From positions 124,001 through 188,000 of the forward strand of contig NZ_JTJW01000008.1 in the NCBI RefSeq assembly GCF_000805385.1: a DNA stretch of 64,000 bases, given 5' to 3'. This stretch comes from Mycolicibacterium setense. GTDB taxonomy: Bacteria > Actinomycetota > Actinomycetes > Mycobacteriales > Mycobacteriaceae. Below, in pieces: positions 37,764 through 45,490 of this stretch (positions within the stretch are counted from its first letter, which is position 1; the number at the start of each line of letters is the position of its first letter). The notes under the pieces are model-generated. The model was not told the origin of the DNA. It was given only the letters and a program-made list of their open reading frames with translations, and made no database searches. The position numbers and the translations under genes are program-made.

Positions 37764-38594
37764 TCACCGCGCCGCCCCGATCGCCTCGAGCAGGATCGGC
37801 GCCAGCTCCTTGCGGCACATGACGAAGTCCGGCAGGTACGGGTCGGCCCGGTTGTAGCGCAGCTCTGAGCCGTCCAGCCGGGACGCATGCAGGCCGGCGG
37901 CCAGCACGACCCCGGCCGGCGCGGCCGAATCCCACTCCCACTGGCCGCCGGCATGGATATAGGCGTCGACGTCACCCCGCACCACGGCCATCGCCTTGGC
38001 GCCGGCCGAACCGATGCGCACCATCCGGAAGTCGAGATGCTCACGGATCCGCCACAGCACCGCCGGCGGCCGGTTCGAGCTCGCGGTGATCAACAACGGC
38101 CCGTCACGCCGCGGCCCGGGCGGGCTCACGGTGTCGCTGCGGTACACCTCGCCGCGGGCGGGCAATGCGACCACGGCATCCGACAGTCCCCCGTCGACGC
38201 CGACCGAACGCTGCCACAGAGCGATGTGCACCGCCCAGTCCTCGCGCCCCGGCAACGAGAACTCATGGGTGCCGTCCACCGGATCGACGATCCAGACGCG
38301 GTCTGCATCGACACGGGTGAGGTCGTCGACCGCCTCCTCGCTGAGCACCGAATCACCGGGGCGAGCCTGGGCCAGGCGGTCCAGGATCAGTGCGTTGGAT
38401 CGCCGGTCCCCCTCGTCGCCGAGGTAGTACGGATCGTAGAAACCGATCTCCTCGCGCACGGCCAACAACAACTCACCGGCCTCCTCGGCCACTGCGGCGG
38501 CCAGGTCGGCGTCGGTCGAGTGCACCCGGTAAGTATCGACGGTCGACAGAACCGGCGCCGGATCGGGGCTGCCAAGGCATCGAACGTCGATCAC
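37764..38594 (-). CDS. cysQ: 3'-phosphoadenosine 5'-phosphatase CysQ
   Basis: A 276-residue Mg-dependent inositol-monophosphatase-fold enzyme, matching Rv2131c. Metal-binding motifs are SEEAVDD, DPVDGTHEF and WEWDSAAPAGVVLAAG. It dephosphorylates PAP(S), clearing a by-product of sulfate assimilation; it may also act on inositol phosphates. The GTG start at 38594 is uncertain because no ribosome site is visible; the GTG at 38525 is an alternative that fits the known homologue length better. It precedes mshC by 104 bp. Confidence 0.92.
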   Translation of the reverse strand: MIDVRCLGSPDPAPVLSTVDTYRVHSTDADLAAAVAEEAGELLLAVREEIGFYDPYYLGDEGDRRSNALILDRLAQARPGDSVLSEEAVDDLTRVDADRVWIVDPVDGTHEFSLPGREDWAVHIALWQRSVGVDGGLSDAVVALPARGEVYRSDTVSPPGPRRDGPLLITASSNRPPAVLWRIREHLDFRMVRIGSAGAKAMAVVRGDVDAYIHAGGQWEWDSAAPAGVVLAAGLHASRLDGSELRYNRADPYLPDFVMCRKELAPILLEAIGAAR

Positions 38595-38636
38595 CGGGCA
38601 AACTCAGATCCTCACTTTGCCGCTAGGATTCGTCCA

Positions 38637-39044
38637 GTGACCGAGCAGACCCCGAGCATCTCGTTGTCCCCCGCCTGGCAGAAGCGGTTCGATTTCTTCA
38701 ACGCCTATGGCCTCCCCAACTCCACACCTGAGTCCAAGGCCGCCTACCGGAACCTGCCGTTCGGCACCAAGTTGCGCATCGGCTCCAACTTTCCCGCGTT
38801 CTTCTTCGGACCGATCTACTTCTTCGTAAAAGGTATGTGGCGCAAGGGCCTTACCCTGCTCGGGATCGCGCTGGCGGTATCGGTGCTGCTGTTCGTCCTC
38901 GACCTGCCCGATTCCATCGGCCGCGGCGCCGGGATCGCGGTGGCCGCGATTGCGATGAGCACCGCCAACTACGCCTACTACCTCCACGCGGTCGGGCGCA
39001 GCCAATCCTGGAACCTGTTCGAGGGTTTCGGCCGCAGACGGTAG
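38637..39044 (+). CDS. DUF2628-type small membrane protein
   Basis: A 135-residue protein. The N-terminal half is cytosolic (WQKRFDFFNAYGLPNSTPESKAAYRNL). Next come PAFFFGPIYFFVKGMWRKGL and two to three helices (residues 58-75, 80-95 and 98-115), the pattern of DUF2628. Function unknown. GTG 38637 has TAGGAT seven bases upstream and no close Shine-Dalgarno sequence, so it is probably leaderless. Divergent from cysQ. Confidence 0.75.
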   Translation: MTEQTPSISLSPAWQKRFDFFNAYGLPNSTPESKAAYRNLPFGTKLRIGSNFPAFFFGPIYFFVKGMWRKGLTLLGIALAVSVLLFVLDLPDSIGRGAGIAVAAIAMSTANYAYYLHAVGRSQSWNLFEGFGRRR

Positions 39045-39056
39045 CCGTACGGCCCG

Positions 39057-39881
39057 CTAGAAGGCCGGCCACGGGATCGGCCGGTGCCGGTCAGGCGTCG
39101 GCATCACCGGGTTGTTCAGTAGGTCAACAACTCTGGTCCGCAGCGCGGCGATCTCGGCTGCGGTGATGTGGGCGCACAGCTGCTCGGCCAGGCCGCCGAA
39201 CCCGTCGCGCAGTGCCGCGACATCGGCCAGCGTTTCGTCGTCGACGGGCTTGCCGGCCCACCCCCACAACACGGTCCGCAACTTGTCCTCGACGTGCAGG
39301 CTCACCCCGTGGTCCACGCCGTACACCGCCCCGTCGAGTCCGGCCAGGATGTGCCCACCCTTGCGGTCGGCATTGTTGATCAGCACGTCGAACACCGCCA
39401 TCCGGAACAGCCGGCGATCATCGGCGTGCACCAGCGTCACCTCGTCGCCGGCGTAGTCGTAGGCCTGCAGGATCGGCAGGAATCCCGGCGGGAGGTGCCC
39501 GGTGGGCAGCAGGTCCACCAGATCGGGCCCCGAACCTGGCTCGTCCCCGACCTGGTCACCGGGCTGATCCACCCACAGCTGCAGCATGCCCGGACCGGCG
39601 GGCCCGTCACGAATAATGGTGCGCGGCACGATATTCCAGCCCAATGCGGCCGACACCAGATAGGCACTGCGCTCGCGGCCGGCCAACGTGCCGTCCGGGA
39701 AGTCCCACAGCGGCGCCTCCCCCCGGATCGGCTTGTACACGCAGTGCACCTGCCGCTCACCGGAGATCGCCTCACACAGGAAGGTGGCGTTGCTGGCCGA
39801 CCGGATCCGGCCGATCACCGTCAATTCACCGTCGGCCAGAACTGCGCCGTCATCGGGATCGGTGCTAGATGTCTGCGTCAT
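39057..39881 (-). CDS. SCO1664-family protein (PI3/4-kinase-like fold)
   Basis: A 274-residue protein matching the actinobacterial SCO1664 family and Rv2133c by position. It resembles the catalytic core of PI3/PI4-kinase-like proteins: CVYKPIRGEAPLWDFP (nucleotide Lys), FDVLINNADRKGGH (catalytic loop) and VYGVDHGVSLH (metal-binding Asp). It may phosphorylate a small molecule or protein; the substrate is unknown. The ATG at 39881 overlaps the upstream DUF3090 gene by 17 bp, indicating co-translation. Confidence 0.85.
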   Translation of the reverse strand: MTQTSSTDPDDGAVLADGELTVIGRIRSASNATFLCEAISGERQVHCVYKPIRGEAPLWDFPDGTLAGRERSAYLVSAALGWNIVPRTIIRDGPAGPGMLQLWVDQPGDQVGDEPGSGPDLVDLLPTGHLPPGFLPILQAYDYAGDEVTLVHADDRRLFRMAVFDVLINNADRKGGHILAGLDGAVYGVDHGVSLHVEDKLRTVLWGWAGKPVDDETLADVAALRDGFGGLAEQLCAHITAAEIAALRTRVVDLLNNPVMPTPDRHRPIPWPAF

Positions 39882-40452
39882 CTTCGGACCCGGCCACCTC
39901 ACCGCGGCGGTAGCCGTTGGTACGCACACAGATGTGACCGTCGGGATCGAGCGGCTCATCGCACAACGGGCACGGCGGGCGCCCGGCCGAGATCACCCGA
40001 TTGGAGCGGGTGGCGAACTCCCGGGCCGACTCCGGCGTCAGAAACACCCGCACCGCGTCGGGCCCGTCCTCGGCGTCGTCGAGCACCACCGAGGCATCGA
40101 ACTCACCTTCAGAGACCGCGAGCAACTCGACCACGACGGTCTGGGCCTCCGAATCCCAGCCCAGGCCCATCGTCCCGACCCGGAACTCGGCGTCCACCGG
40201 GGTGACAAGCGGCAACAAGTCGCCCACCTCACCGGTGTCCGGCGGGATCGGCGTGCCGAAGCGGCGGTTGATCTCCGTCAACAGTGCGGCGATCCGTTCG
40301 GCGAGCACGGCGACCTGCTGCTTCTCCAGGATCACCGAGATCACCCGTTTGTCGTGGACCGCCTGTAGGTAGAAAGTCCGGTTACCGGGTTGGCCGACAG
40401 TCCCGGCCACAAATCGGTCGGGAGTGCGGAAAACGTGAATTGCGCGGGCCAT
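39865..40452 (-). CDS. DUF3090 family protein
   Basis: A 195-residue protein, position of Rv2134c. IHVFRTPDRFVAGTVGQPGNRTFYLQ is abbreviated here to its ends: it starts with IHVFRTPDRF and continues with GQPGNRTFYLQ, the family hallmark. The C-terminus has a zinc-ribbon-like CPLCDEPLDPDGHIC. Function unknown, but it is nearly always encoded with the SCO1664 kinase-like protein and a histidine phosphatase, as here. The ATG at 40452 has GGAAGG upstream. Confidence 0.87.
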   Translation of the reverse strand: MARAIHVFRTPDRFVAGTVGQPGNRTFYLQAVHDKRVISVILEKQQVAVLAERIAALLTEINRRFGTPIPPDTGEVGDLLPLVTPVDAEFRVGTMGLGWDSEAQTVVVELLAVSEGEFDASVVLDDAEDGPDAVRVFLTPESAREFATRSNRVISAGRPPCPLCDEPLDPDGHICVRTNGYRRGEVAGSEDDADI

Positions 40453-40488
40453 GGCACCTTCCAAAATACCGGTATCGCCTACCGCGGG

Positions 40489-41160
40489 TCAGTTGGTGGA
40501 CCCACCCACCACGGCATCCGTGGTGGGTTTCGCGGCCAGACCGGCGCTCAATTGCGCACCTGTGTGGTTGACGTGCATCACGAATGGCCGGACGTCGGTG
40601 TAGCGGATCACGCTCATCGAGGCCGGGTCGGCCGTGATGCGCTGGAACCCATCCAGGTGCACACCCAGGGCGTCGGCCAGCACCGCCTTGATCACATCGC
40701 CGTGAGTGCAGGCCACCCAGATCACGTCGGCCCCGTGCTGGGCCGCCAACGCACGGTCACGCTCCCGCACCGCGGCGACGGCACGCACCTGCACCTCGGC
40801 CAGACCCTCCCCGTCGGGGAACACCGCGGCGCTGGGCTGCTGCTGTACCACCGCCCACAACGGCTCCTTGACGAGCTCGCCGATGGCCCGGCCGGTCCAG
40901 CTGCCGTAGTCCACCTCGGTGAGCCGCTCGTCGACGACCGGATCCAGCCCCAACGCCTCGGCCAGCGGTGCCACCGTGCGTTCGCAGCGCAACAGCGGCG
41001 AGCGCACGATCGCTGTCACTGGAAGTTCTCCGATGCGCGCCACCAGGGCGGCGGCCTGTTCGGCGCCGCGCTCATCGAGGTCGACGCCATCGCTGCGGCC
41101 GGCCAGCGTGTGCGCGGTGTTGGAGGTGGAACGGCCGTGACGGAGCAGGATAACGGTCAT
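40489..41160 (-). CDS. Histidine phosphatase family protein
   Basis: A 223-residue phosphoglycerate-mutase-fold phosphatase, position of Rv2135c. LLRHGRS near the N-terminus holds the phospho-accepting His8; Arg in RSPLLRCERT, the acid EVDYGSWTGR and the second His in ACTHGDVI complete the active site. It probably dephosphorylates a small metabolite. Its ATG lies in the last unit of a 32-bp repeat that carries three overlapping minicistrons, so its translation may depend on re-initiation from uppP. DUF3090 follows after 36 bp. Confidence 0.92.
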   Translation of the reverse strand: MTVILLRHGRSTSNTAHTLAGRSDGVDLDERGAEQAAALVARIGELPVTAIVRSPLLRCERTVAPLAEALGLDPVVDERLTEVDYGSWTGRAIGELVKEPLWAVVQQQPSAAVFPDGEGLAEVQVRAVAAVRERDRALAAQHGADVIWVACTHGDVIKAVLADALGVHLDGFQRITADPASMSVIRYTDVRPFVMHVNHTGAQLSAGLAAKPTTDAVVGGSTN

Positions 41161-41247
41161 CTCGGCTCCTCGCGCAAGCGCTCGTCGGTCATTTCGGCTC
41201 CTCGCGCAAGCGCTCGTCGGTCATTTCGGCTCCTCGCTCATCGACAT
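41157..41247 (-). repeat. 32-bp tandem repeat forming three minicistrons between uppP and the phosphatase gene
   Basis: Repeat units are at 41157-41188 and 41189-41220, with a partial unit at 41221-41236. On the minus strand each carries GAGGAG followed by an ATG. Reading frames: ATG 41247 to TGA 41221 (MSMSEEPK), 41224 to 41189 (MTDERLREEPK) and 41192 to 41157 (MTDERLREEPR). Then comes the phosphatase ATG at 41160. Each stop overlaps the next start as ATGA; the uppP stop overlaps the first start as TGATG. Confidence 0.9.
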
Positions 41248-42095
41248 CATTGCGCTGCCACCACACCACTACCCAGCAGTGCCAGCACCACCACGCCGAG
41301 AACCACCCGGTAGCCGACGAACCAGTACATGCTGTGCGACACCAGGAATTTGAGGAACCAGGCGATGGCGGCGAAGCCGACGACGAACGCGATCACTGTG
41401 GACACCAGAAGCTGCACACCGGTGGCGCTCATCCCCTCTCCGACCGGATGGAACGCATCAGGCAAGGAAAACAGTCCCGAGGCGAACACCGCCGGAATCG
41501 CCAGGAGAAAGCCGAAGCGGGCCGCCAGTTCGCGCTCAAGGCCCAGGAAGAGCCCGGCGCTGATCGTCGCCCCGGAACGCGAGACGCCCGGCACCAGCGC
41601 CAGGCACTGGGCCAGGCCCACCACGATGCTGTCGCGCCAGGTCAGCTGCTCGACCCGACGGGTCTGCCTGCCGTAGTACTCGGCCGCGGCGATCACCGCC
41701 GAGAACACGATCAGTGCCGTGGCCACCAGCCACAAATTCCTTGCGCCAGTACGGATTTCATCCTTGAACAACAGCCCGAACACGCCGATCGGAATGCTGC
41801 CGATGATCACCCACCAGCCCAGCCAGTAGTCGGCGGACCGGCGCGTCGCATCGAACAGTCCGGCGAACCAAGCCTTGATGATGCGGCCGATGTCCCGGGC
41901 GAAGTACACCAGCACCGCGAGTTCGGTCCCCAGCTGAGTGACCGCTGTGAAAGACGCGCCCGCATCGTCGTCGAAGAACACCCGCGAGGTGATCGCGAGG
42001 TGTCCCGATGACGAGACAGGCAGAAACTCGGTGAGCCCCTGGACAATCGACAACACCACAACTTGCAGCCAGGACATGGCACCGACGTCGGTCAC
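41247..42095 (-). CDS. uppP: Undecaprenyl-diphosphate phosphatase
   Basis: A 282-residue, eight-helix membrane enzyme (BacA type) that recycles the undecaprenyl carrier for peptidoglycan and arabinogalactan synthesis and can confer bacitracin resistance. Active-site motifs are QGLTEFLPVSSSGHL and LVPGVSRSGATI, with the conserved Glu, His and Arg. The GTG at 42095 gives full length; the ATG at 42077 is an alternative. Neither has a clear ribosome site. Its stop is coupled to a ladder of minicistrons. Confidence 0.95.
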   Translation of the reverse strand: MTDVGAMSWLQVVVLSIVQGLTEFLPVSSSGHLAITSRVFFDDDAGASFTAVTQLGTELAVLVYFARDIGRIIKAWFAGLFDATRRSADYWLGWWVIIGSIPIGVFGLLFKDEIRTGARNLWLVATALIVFSAVIAAAEYYGRQTRRVEQLTWRDSIVVGLAQCLALVPGVSRSGATISAGLFLGLERELAARFGFLLAIPAVFASGLFSLPDAFHPVGEGMSATGVQLLVSTVIAFVVGFAAIAWFLKFLVSHSMYWFVGYRVVLGVVVLALLGSGVVAAQ

Positions 42096-42131
42096 GACGA
42101 CGACCGTACCGTGGCGCCGGCGCCGGGATGC

Positions 42132-42443
42132 TCAGCGAGCGGTACGTGAAACCGGCTGCGCGCCGGCGACGGCGTCGCGGACCGTTGCCGACAGGCTCCG
42201 TTCATCAGTCAGGTCGATATCGGTCAGTTTGCGGGTGGCCACGGCCACCACGTCGTCTTCGATCGGAACCGGGCCGGACAGCCGGGGACGGTAGATCTCG
42301 ATCATGAGCTGCTGACGTTCGATGTGGAAAGAAAAACTCCGGCCATCGCCAACTTGGCCAAACCCACTGGCGTGTACACCAGTGGAAATATCCTCCATAG
42401 CAAACTCTCGGCTGCCCAGTTCCCGGTCTGCGGCGAGGGTCAT
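42132..42443 (-). CDS. Conserved hypothetical protein (Rv2137c position)
   Basis: A 103-residue protein without recognised domain, signal or membrane segment. It contains FSFHIERQQLMIEIYRPRLSG and DIDLTDERSLSATVRDAVAG. The ATG at 42443 has TATGGT six bases upstream, so the mRNA may be leaderless; longer in-frame starts run up to 42575 and would overlap the divergent lppL promoter. It lies 36 bp before uppP and may form an operon with it. Confidence 0.7.
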   Translation of the reverse strand: MTLAADRELGSREFAMEDISTGVHASGFGQVGDGRSFSFHIERQQLMIEIYRPRLSGPVPIEDDVVAVATRKLTDIDLTDERSLSATVRDAVAGAQPVSRTAR

Positions 42444-42565
42444 GATCGAACCATACCTCGACTTATGCCGCGTTGGTCGCAGACGCGACCATTTCTGGCC
42501 AATGGCCATGCCTAGACTGGATTCCTGCACGTCACCGATATCCATTGCCGATCGAGAGCCATCCG

Positions 42566-43594
42566 TTGCGCCCAATCCTCGCAGGTCAGCCAGTTCGCGC
42601 CGGCCTCTTCGCGCTGGCCCTGCTGCTCACCGCGGGCTGCACGTCCAACCCTTCCGATGCCCCGCCACCCACCATCGAGCCCGCTCAGGCCGCCGTTTCG
42701 CCCCCGGTCACGGCCACCCCGGACGGAGACATCCGCGAGTTGCGCGGGCGCGCTGTGAGCACGGTGTTCGAACCAGCAACCAGCACACTGGCCGTCCTGA
42801 CTCCAGGACCAGAGGGCCAGTCGACCCTGAGCCTGCTGACCGGCAACCGGGCCCGGCGCGACGTGACACTGATGCCGGCGGCCACGGCGCTCAGCGTGGA
42901 CGGCAAGGGCGACATCCTGGCATCCACCCGGGGCGGATACTTCCGGGTGGACGCGGCCGACCCCAAGGCCGGCAAAATCGACGTGGACGGCGCCCAGGAC
43001 GTGGAGTTCACCGCGATCGCGCTGCGCGCCGACGGCAACCCGGTGCTGGGCACCTCTGACGGAGCGGTCTACACCTTGGCCGGCGACCGCGCCGTCGCCG
43101 CTCGCCTGAAGATCTTCGCCCGAGTGGATGCTCTTGTCACACAAGGCAATACCGCGGTCGTACTGGATCGTGGGCAGACCTCGGTGACGGCCGTCAACGC
43201 CAGCGGTACCAGCGCCGCGCAGGCACTGCGCGCCGGTGAAGGTGCCACCACCATGGCCGCCGATGCGCGCGGGCGGGTGCTCGTGGCCGACACCCGCGGC
43301 GACGAGCTAATGGTGTTCGGCACCGATCCGCTGATCATGCGGCAGCGCTACCCCGTGCCCGCCGCACCCTACGGCCTGGCCGGATCGCCCCAGCTGGCCT
43401 GGGTGTCGCAGACCGCGACCAATACCGTGATTGGTTACGATCTCTCCACCGGCATACCGGTGGAAAAGGTGCGTTATCGAACCGTGCAGCAACCGAACTC
43501 CCTGGCCTACGACGACAAGACCGACACCCTCTACGTGGTGTCCGGCTCGGGAGCCGGTGTGCAGGTGATCCGCACCGCATCGGGTCGCCGATGA
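42566..43594 (+). CDS. lppL: Lipoprotein LppL
   Basis: A 342-residue lipoprotein. The signal peptide ends in a lipobox LTAGC with Cys25, followed by a Pro/Ala-rich linker. The rest is a beta-propeller-like series of repeats (AVYTLAGDRAVAARL, VLVADTRGDELMVFG, VIGYDLSTGIPVEKVRY, NSLAYDDKTDTLYVVSG). It probably sits on the outer face of the cytoplasmic membrane; function unknown. The start is a TTG at 42566. TAGACT at 42513-42518 is a likely -10. It overlaps the next gene by four bases in the lppL-DUF5703-pyrD operon. Confidence 0.85.
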   Translation: MRPILAGQPVRAGLFALALLLTAGCTSNPSDAPPPTIEPAQAAVSPPVTATPDGDIRELRGRAVSTVFEPATSTLAVLTPGPEGQSTLSLLTGNRARRDVTLMPAATALSVDGKGDILASTRGGYFRVDAADPKAGKIDVDGAQDVEFTAIALRADGNPVLGTSDGAVYTLAGDRAVAARLKIFARVDALVTQGNTAVVLDRGQTSVTAVNASGTSAAQALRAGEGATTMAADARGRVLVADTRGDELMVFGTDPLIMRQRYPVPAAPYGLAGSPQLAWVSQTATNTVIGYDLSTGIPVEKVRYRTVQQPNSLAYDDKTDTLYVVSGSGAGVQVIRTASGRR

Positions 43595-43860
43595 CCACGA
43601 TCCAGCAGGGCCGCATGCCGCCGGGATGGGACAAGGTCGTCGCCGAAGACCAGTCCGAGGAATACGACTGGATACCGCTGCGGCTACCGCCGGATGTCAC
43701 CAGGATCAGCGCCTCGATCCGCTTGTCGATCGAGGCCGAGTACCGCGGCTGGGAACTGGCCCGGGTGCGGGCCTACACAGATGGGAGCCGACGGGTGCTG
43801 TTGCGCCGCAAGAAAACCGCGTCATCCATGCCGGGCACACCCCAGGCGCCTTCGCTGTGA
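43591..43860 (+). CDS. DUF5703 family protein
   Basis: An 89-residue basic protein. EEYDWIPLRLPPDVTRISASI and YRGWELARVRAYTDGSRRV are conserved in the actinobacterial DUF5703 family. Function unknown. It overlaps lppL (ATGA) and pyrD (GTGA) by four bases each, so it is translated in step with dihydroorotate dehydrogenase, as in other mycobacteria. Confidence 0.8.
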   Translation: MTTIQQGRMPPGWDKVVAEDQSEEYDWIPLRLPPDVTRISASIRLSIEAEYRGWELARVRAYTDGSRRVLLRRKKTASSMPGTPQAPSL

Positions 43861-44921
43861 TCTATGCCGCGCTGCGGCGGGCGCTGTTCCTGATGCCGCC
43901 GGAACGTATCCACCAGTGGGTGTTCGCCCTCCTGCGCACCGTCACCGGCCCGGCGATGCTGCGTCGCGCACTGGAACGACGGCTGGCACCCACCGATCCT
44001 GTACTGGCCGGCACGGTGTTCGGGGTGCGATTCGGTGGCCCGATGGGCCTGGCCGCCGGGTTCGACAAGGACGGTCGCGGGCTGGGCACCTGGGGTGCGC
44101 TGGGCTTCGGGTATGCCGAGATCGGCACCGTCACGGCGCAACCGCAGCCGGGAAACCCCGAGCCGCGGCTGTTCCGCCTGCCCGAAGACCACGCGCTGCT
44201 CAACCGGATGGGATTCAACAACGACGGTGCCGGTGCCCTGGCGATCCGGCTGGCCCGGCACACGCCCGACGTGCCGATCGGCGTGAACATCGGCAAGACC
44301 AAGGTGACCCCACCCGAGGATGCGGTGGCCGACTACGCCGAGAGCACCCGGTTGCTGAGCGCACTGGCCGCCTACGTCGTGGTCAACGTCAGCTCGCCCA
44401 ACACTCCTGGGCTGCGGGATCTGCAGGCCGTGGAGTCACTGCGGCCGATCCTGGCCGCGGTCAAGGCCGAGACGAACAAGCCTGTGCTGGTCAAGATCGC
44501 CCCCGATCTCTCCGATTCCGATGTTGACGAAATCGCCGATCTGGCAGTCGAATTGGGGTTGGCCGGAATCGTCGCGACCAACACCACCGTGTCACGGGAC
44601 GGTCTGGCCACACCTGGCGTCGATACCTTGGGCAGCGGCGGCGTCTCGGGGCGCCCGGTGGCGCGCCGGTCGCTGGAGGTGTTGCGCCGGTTGTACGGCC
44701 GCGTGGGCGACAAGCTCGTGCTGATCAGCGTCGGCGGGATCGAAACGGCCGACGACGCGTGGGAACGGATCATCTCCGGAGCCACCCTGCTGCAGGGCTA
44801 CACGGGGTTCATCTACGGCGGCGGGTTGTGGGCCAAGCAGATTCACGACGGCATCGCCGAGCGGCTGCACGCCGGCGGGTTCGCGTCGCTGGCCGACGCG
44901 GTGGGTTCAGCGGCACGCTGA
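43857..44921 (+). CDS. pyrD: Quinone-dependent dihydroorotate dehydrogenase
   Basis: A 354-residue class-2 PyrD, fourth step of pyrimidine synthesis, attached to the membrane by an N-terminal amphipathic helix (YAALRRALFLMPPERIHQW). FMN-binding blocks include GLAAGFDKDGR, NRMGFNNDG and LISVGGIETADDAWERI. The catalytic Ser is in VNVSSPNTPGLRDLQ, typical of class 2. The GTG at 43857 overlaps the upstream stop (GTGA). Confidence 0.96.
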   Translation: MIYAALRRALFLMPPERIHQWVFALLRTVTGPAMLRRALERRLAPTDPVLAGTVFGVRFGGPMGLAAGFDKDGRGLGTWGALGFGYAEIGTVTAQPQPGNPEPRLFRLPEDHALLNRMGFNNDGAGALAIRLARHTPDVPIGVNIGKTKVTPPEDAVADYAESTRLLSALAAYVVVNVSSPNTPGLRDLQAVESLRPILAAVKAETNKPVLVKIAPDLSDSDVDEIADLAVELGLAGIVATNTTVSRDGLATPGVDTLGSGGVSGRPVARRSLEVLRRLYGRVGDKLVLISVGGIETADDAWERIISGATLLQGYTGFIYGGGLWAKQIHDGIAERLHAGGFASLADAVGSAAR

Positions 44922-44937
44922 CCCACCGCGATCACGA

Positions 44938-45462
44938 CTACTTCTGCTCGTAGGTGCCGTGGATGACGGCGCGGGCGATGGCCTGACCGAACAGGTTGAA
45001 GCCCAGGTAGGCCGGGGTGGCGCCGTCGGGCAGACCCAGTGACTCCACCGGCAGTGCATGCACCGCGATGTAGTAGCGGTGCGGGCCGTGACCGGCCGGC
45101 GGTGCCGCGCCGATGTAGCGCTTGGCACTCGCGTCGTTGGCCAGCGTGACCGCCCCACCGGGCAGGTCGCTGCCGTCACCGGCACCGGCAGGCAACTCCG
45201 TCACCGAGACCGGCAGATCGGCGACCGCCCAGTGCCAGAAGCCCGATGCCGTCGGGGCGTCGGGGTCATAGACCGTGACGGCGAAGCTCTTGGTCTCGGC
45301 CGGGAAACCCGACCAGCTCAGCTGCGGCGAGACATCCGAACCGCCGGCACCCATGATCCCGCTGACCTGGTCATTGGCCAGCGGCTGCCCGTCGGTGACC
45401 GATTCGGAGGTCAGGGTGAACGTCGGCAGCTTCGGCAGGCTGTCGTACGGAGATGTGCTCAT
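44938..45462 (-). CDS. PEBP family protein (YbhB/YbcL type)
   Basis: A 174-residue phosphatidylethanolamine-binding-protein homologue, equivalent by position to TB18.6/Rv2140c. DPDAPTASGFWHW and GHGPHRYYIAVHAL are the ligand-pocket motifs with conserved Asp and His. Bacterial members are cytosolic; the ligand and role are uncertain. The ATG at 45462 follows AGAGGG. It lies 28 bp after the M20 peptidase gene on the same strand. Confidence 0.92.
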   Translation of the reverse strand: MSTSPYDSLPKLPTFTLTSESVTDGQPLANDQVSGIMGAGGSDVSPQLSWSGFPAETKSFAVTVYDPDAPTASGFWHWAVADLPVSVTELPAGAGDGSDLPGGAVTLANDASAKRYIGAAPPAGHGPHRYYIAVHALPVESLGLPDGATPAYLGFNLFGQAIARAVIHGTYEQK

Positions 45463-45490
45463 GGTTCCCTCTCGTCGTTGACTCGTGCGG

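Noticed and set aside
41157..41236. 32-bp repeats as a CRISPR array
   Set aside because: No spacers between units; the unit is a duplicated ribosome site plus start codon.
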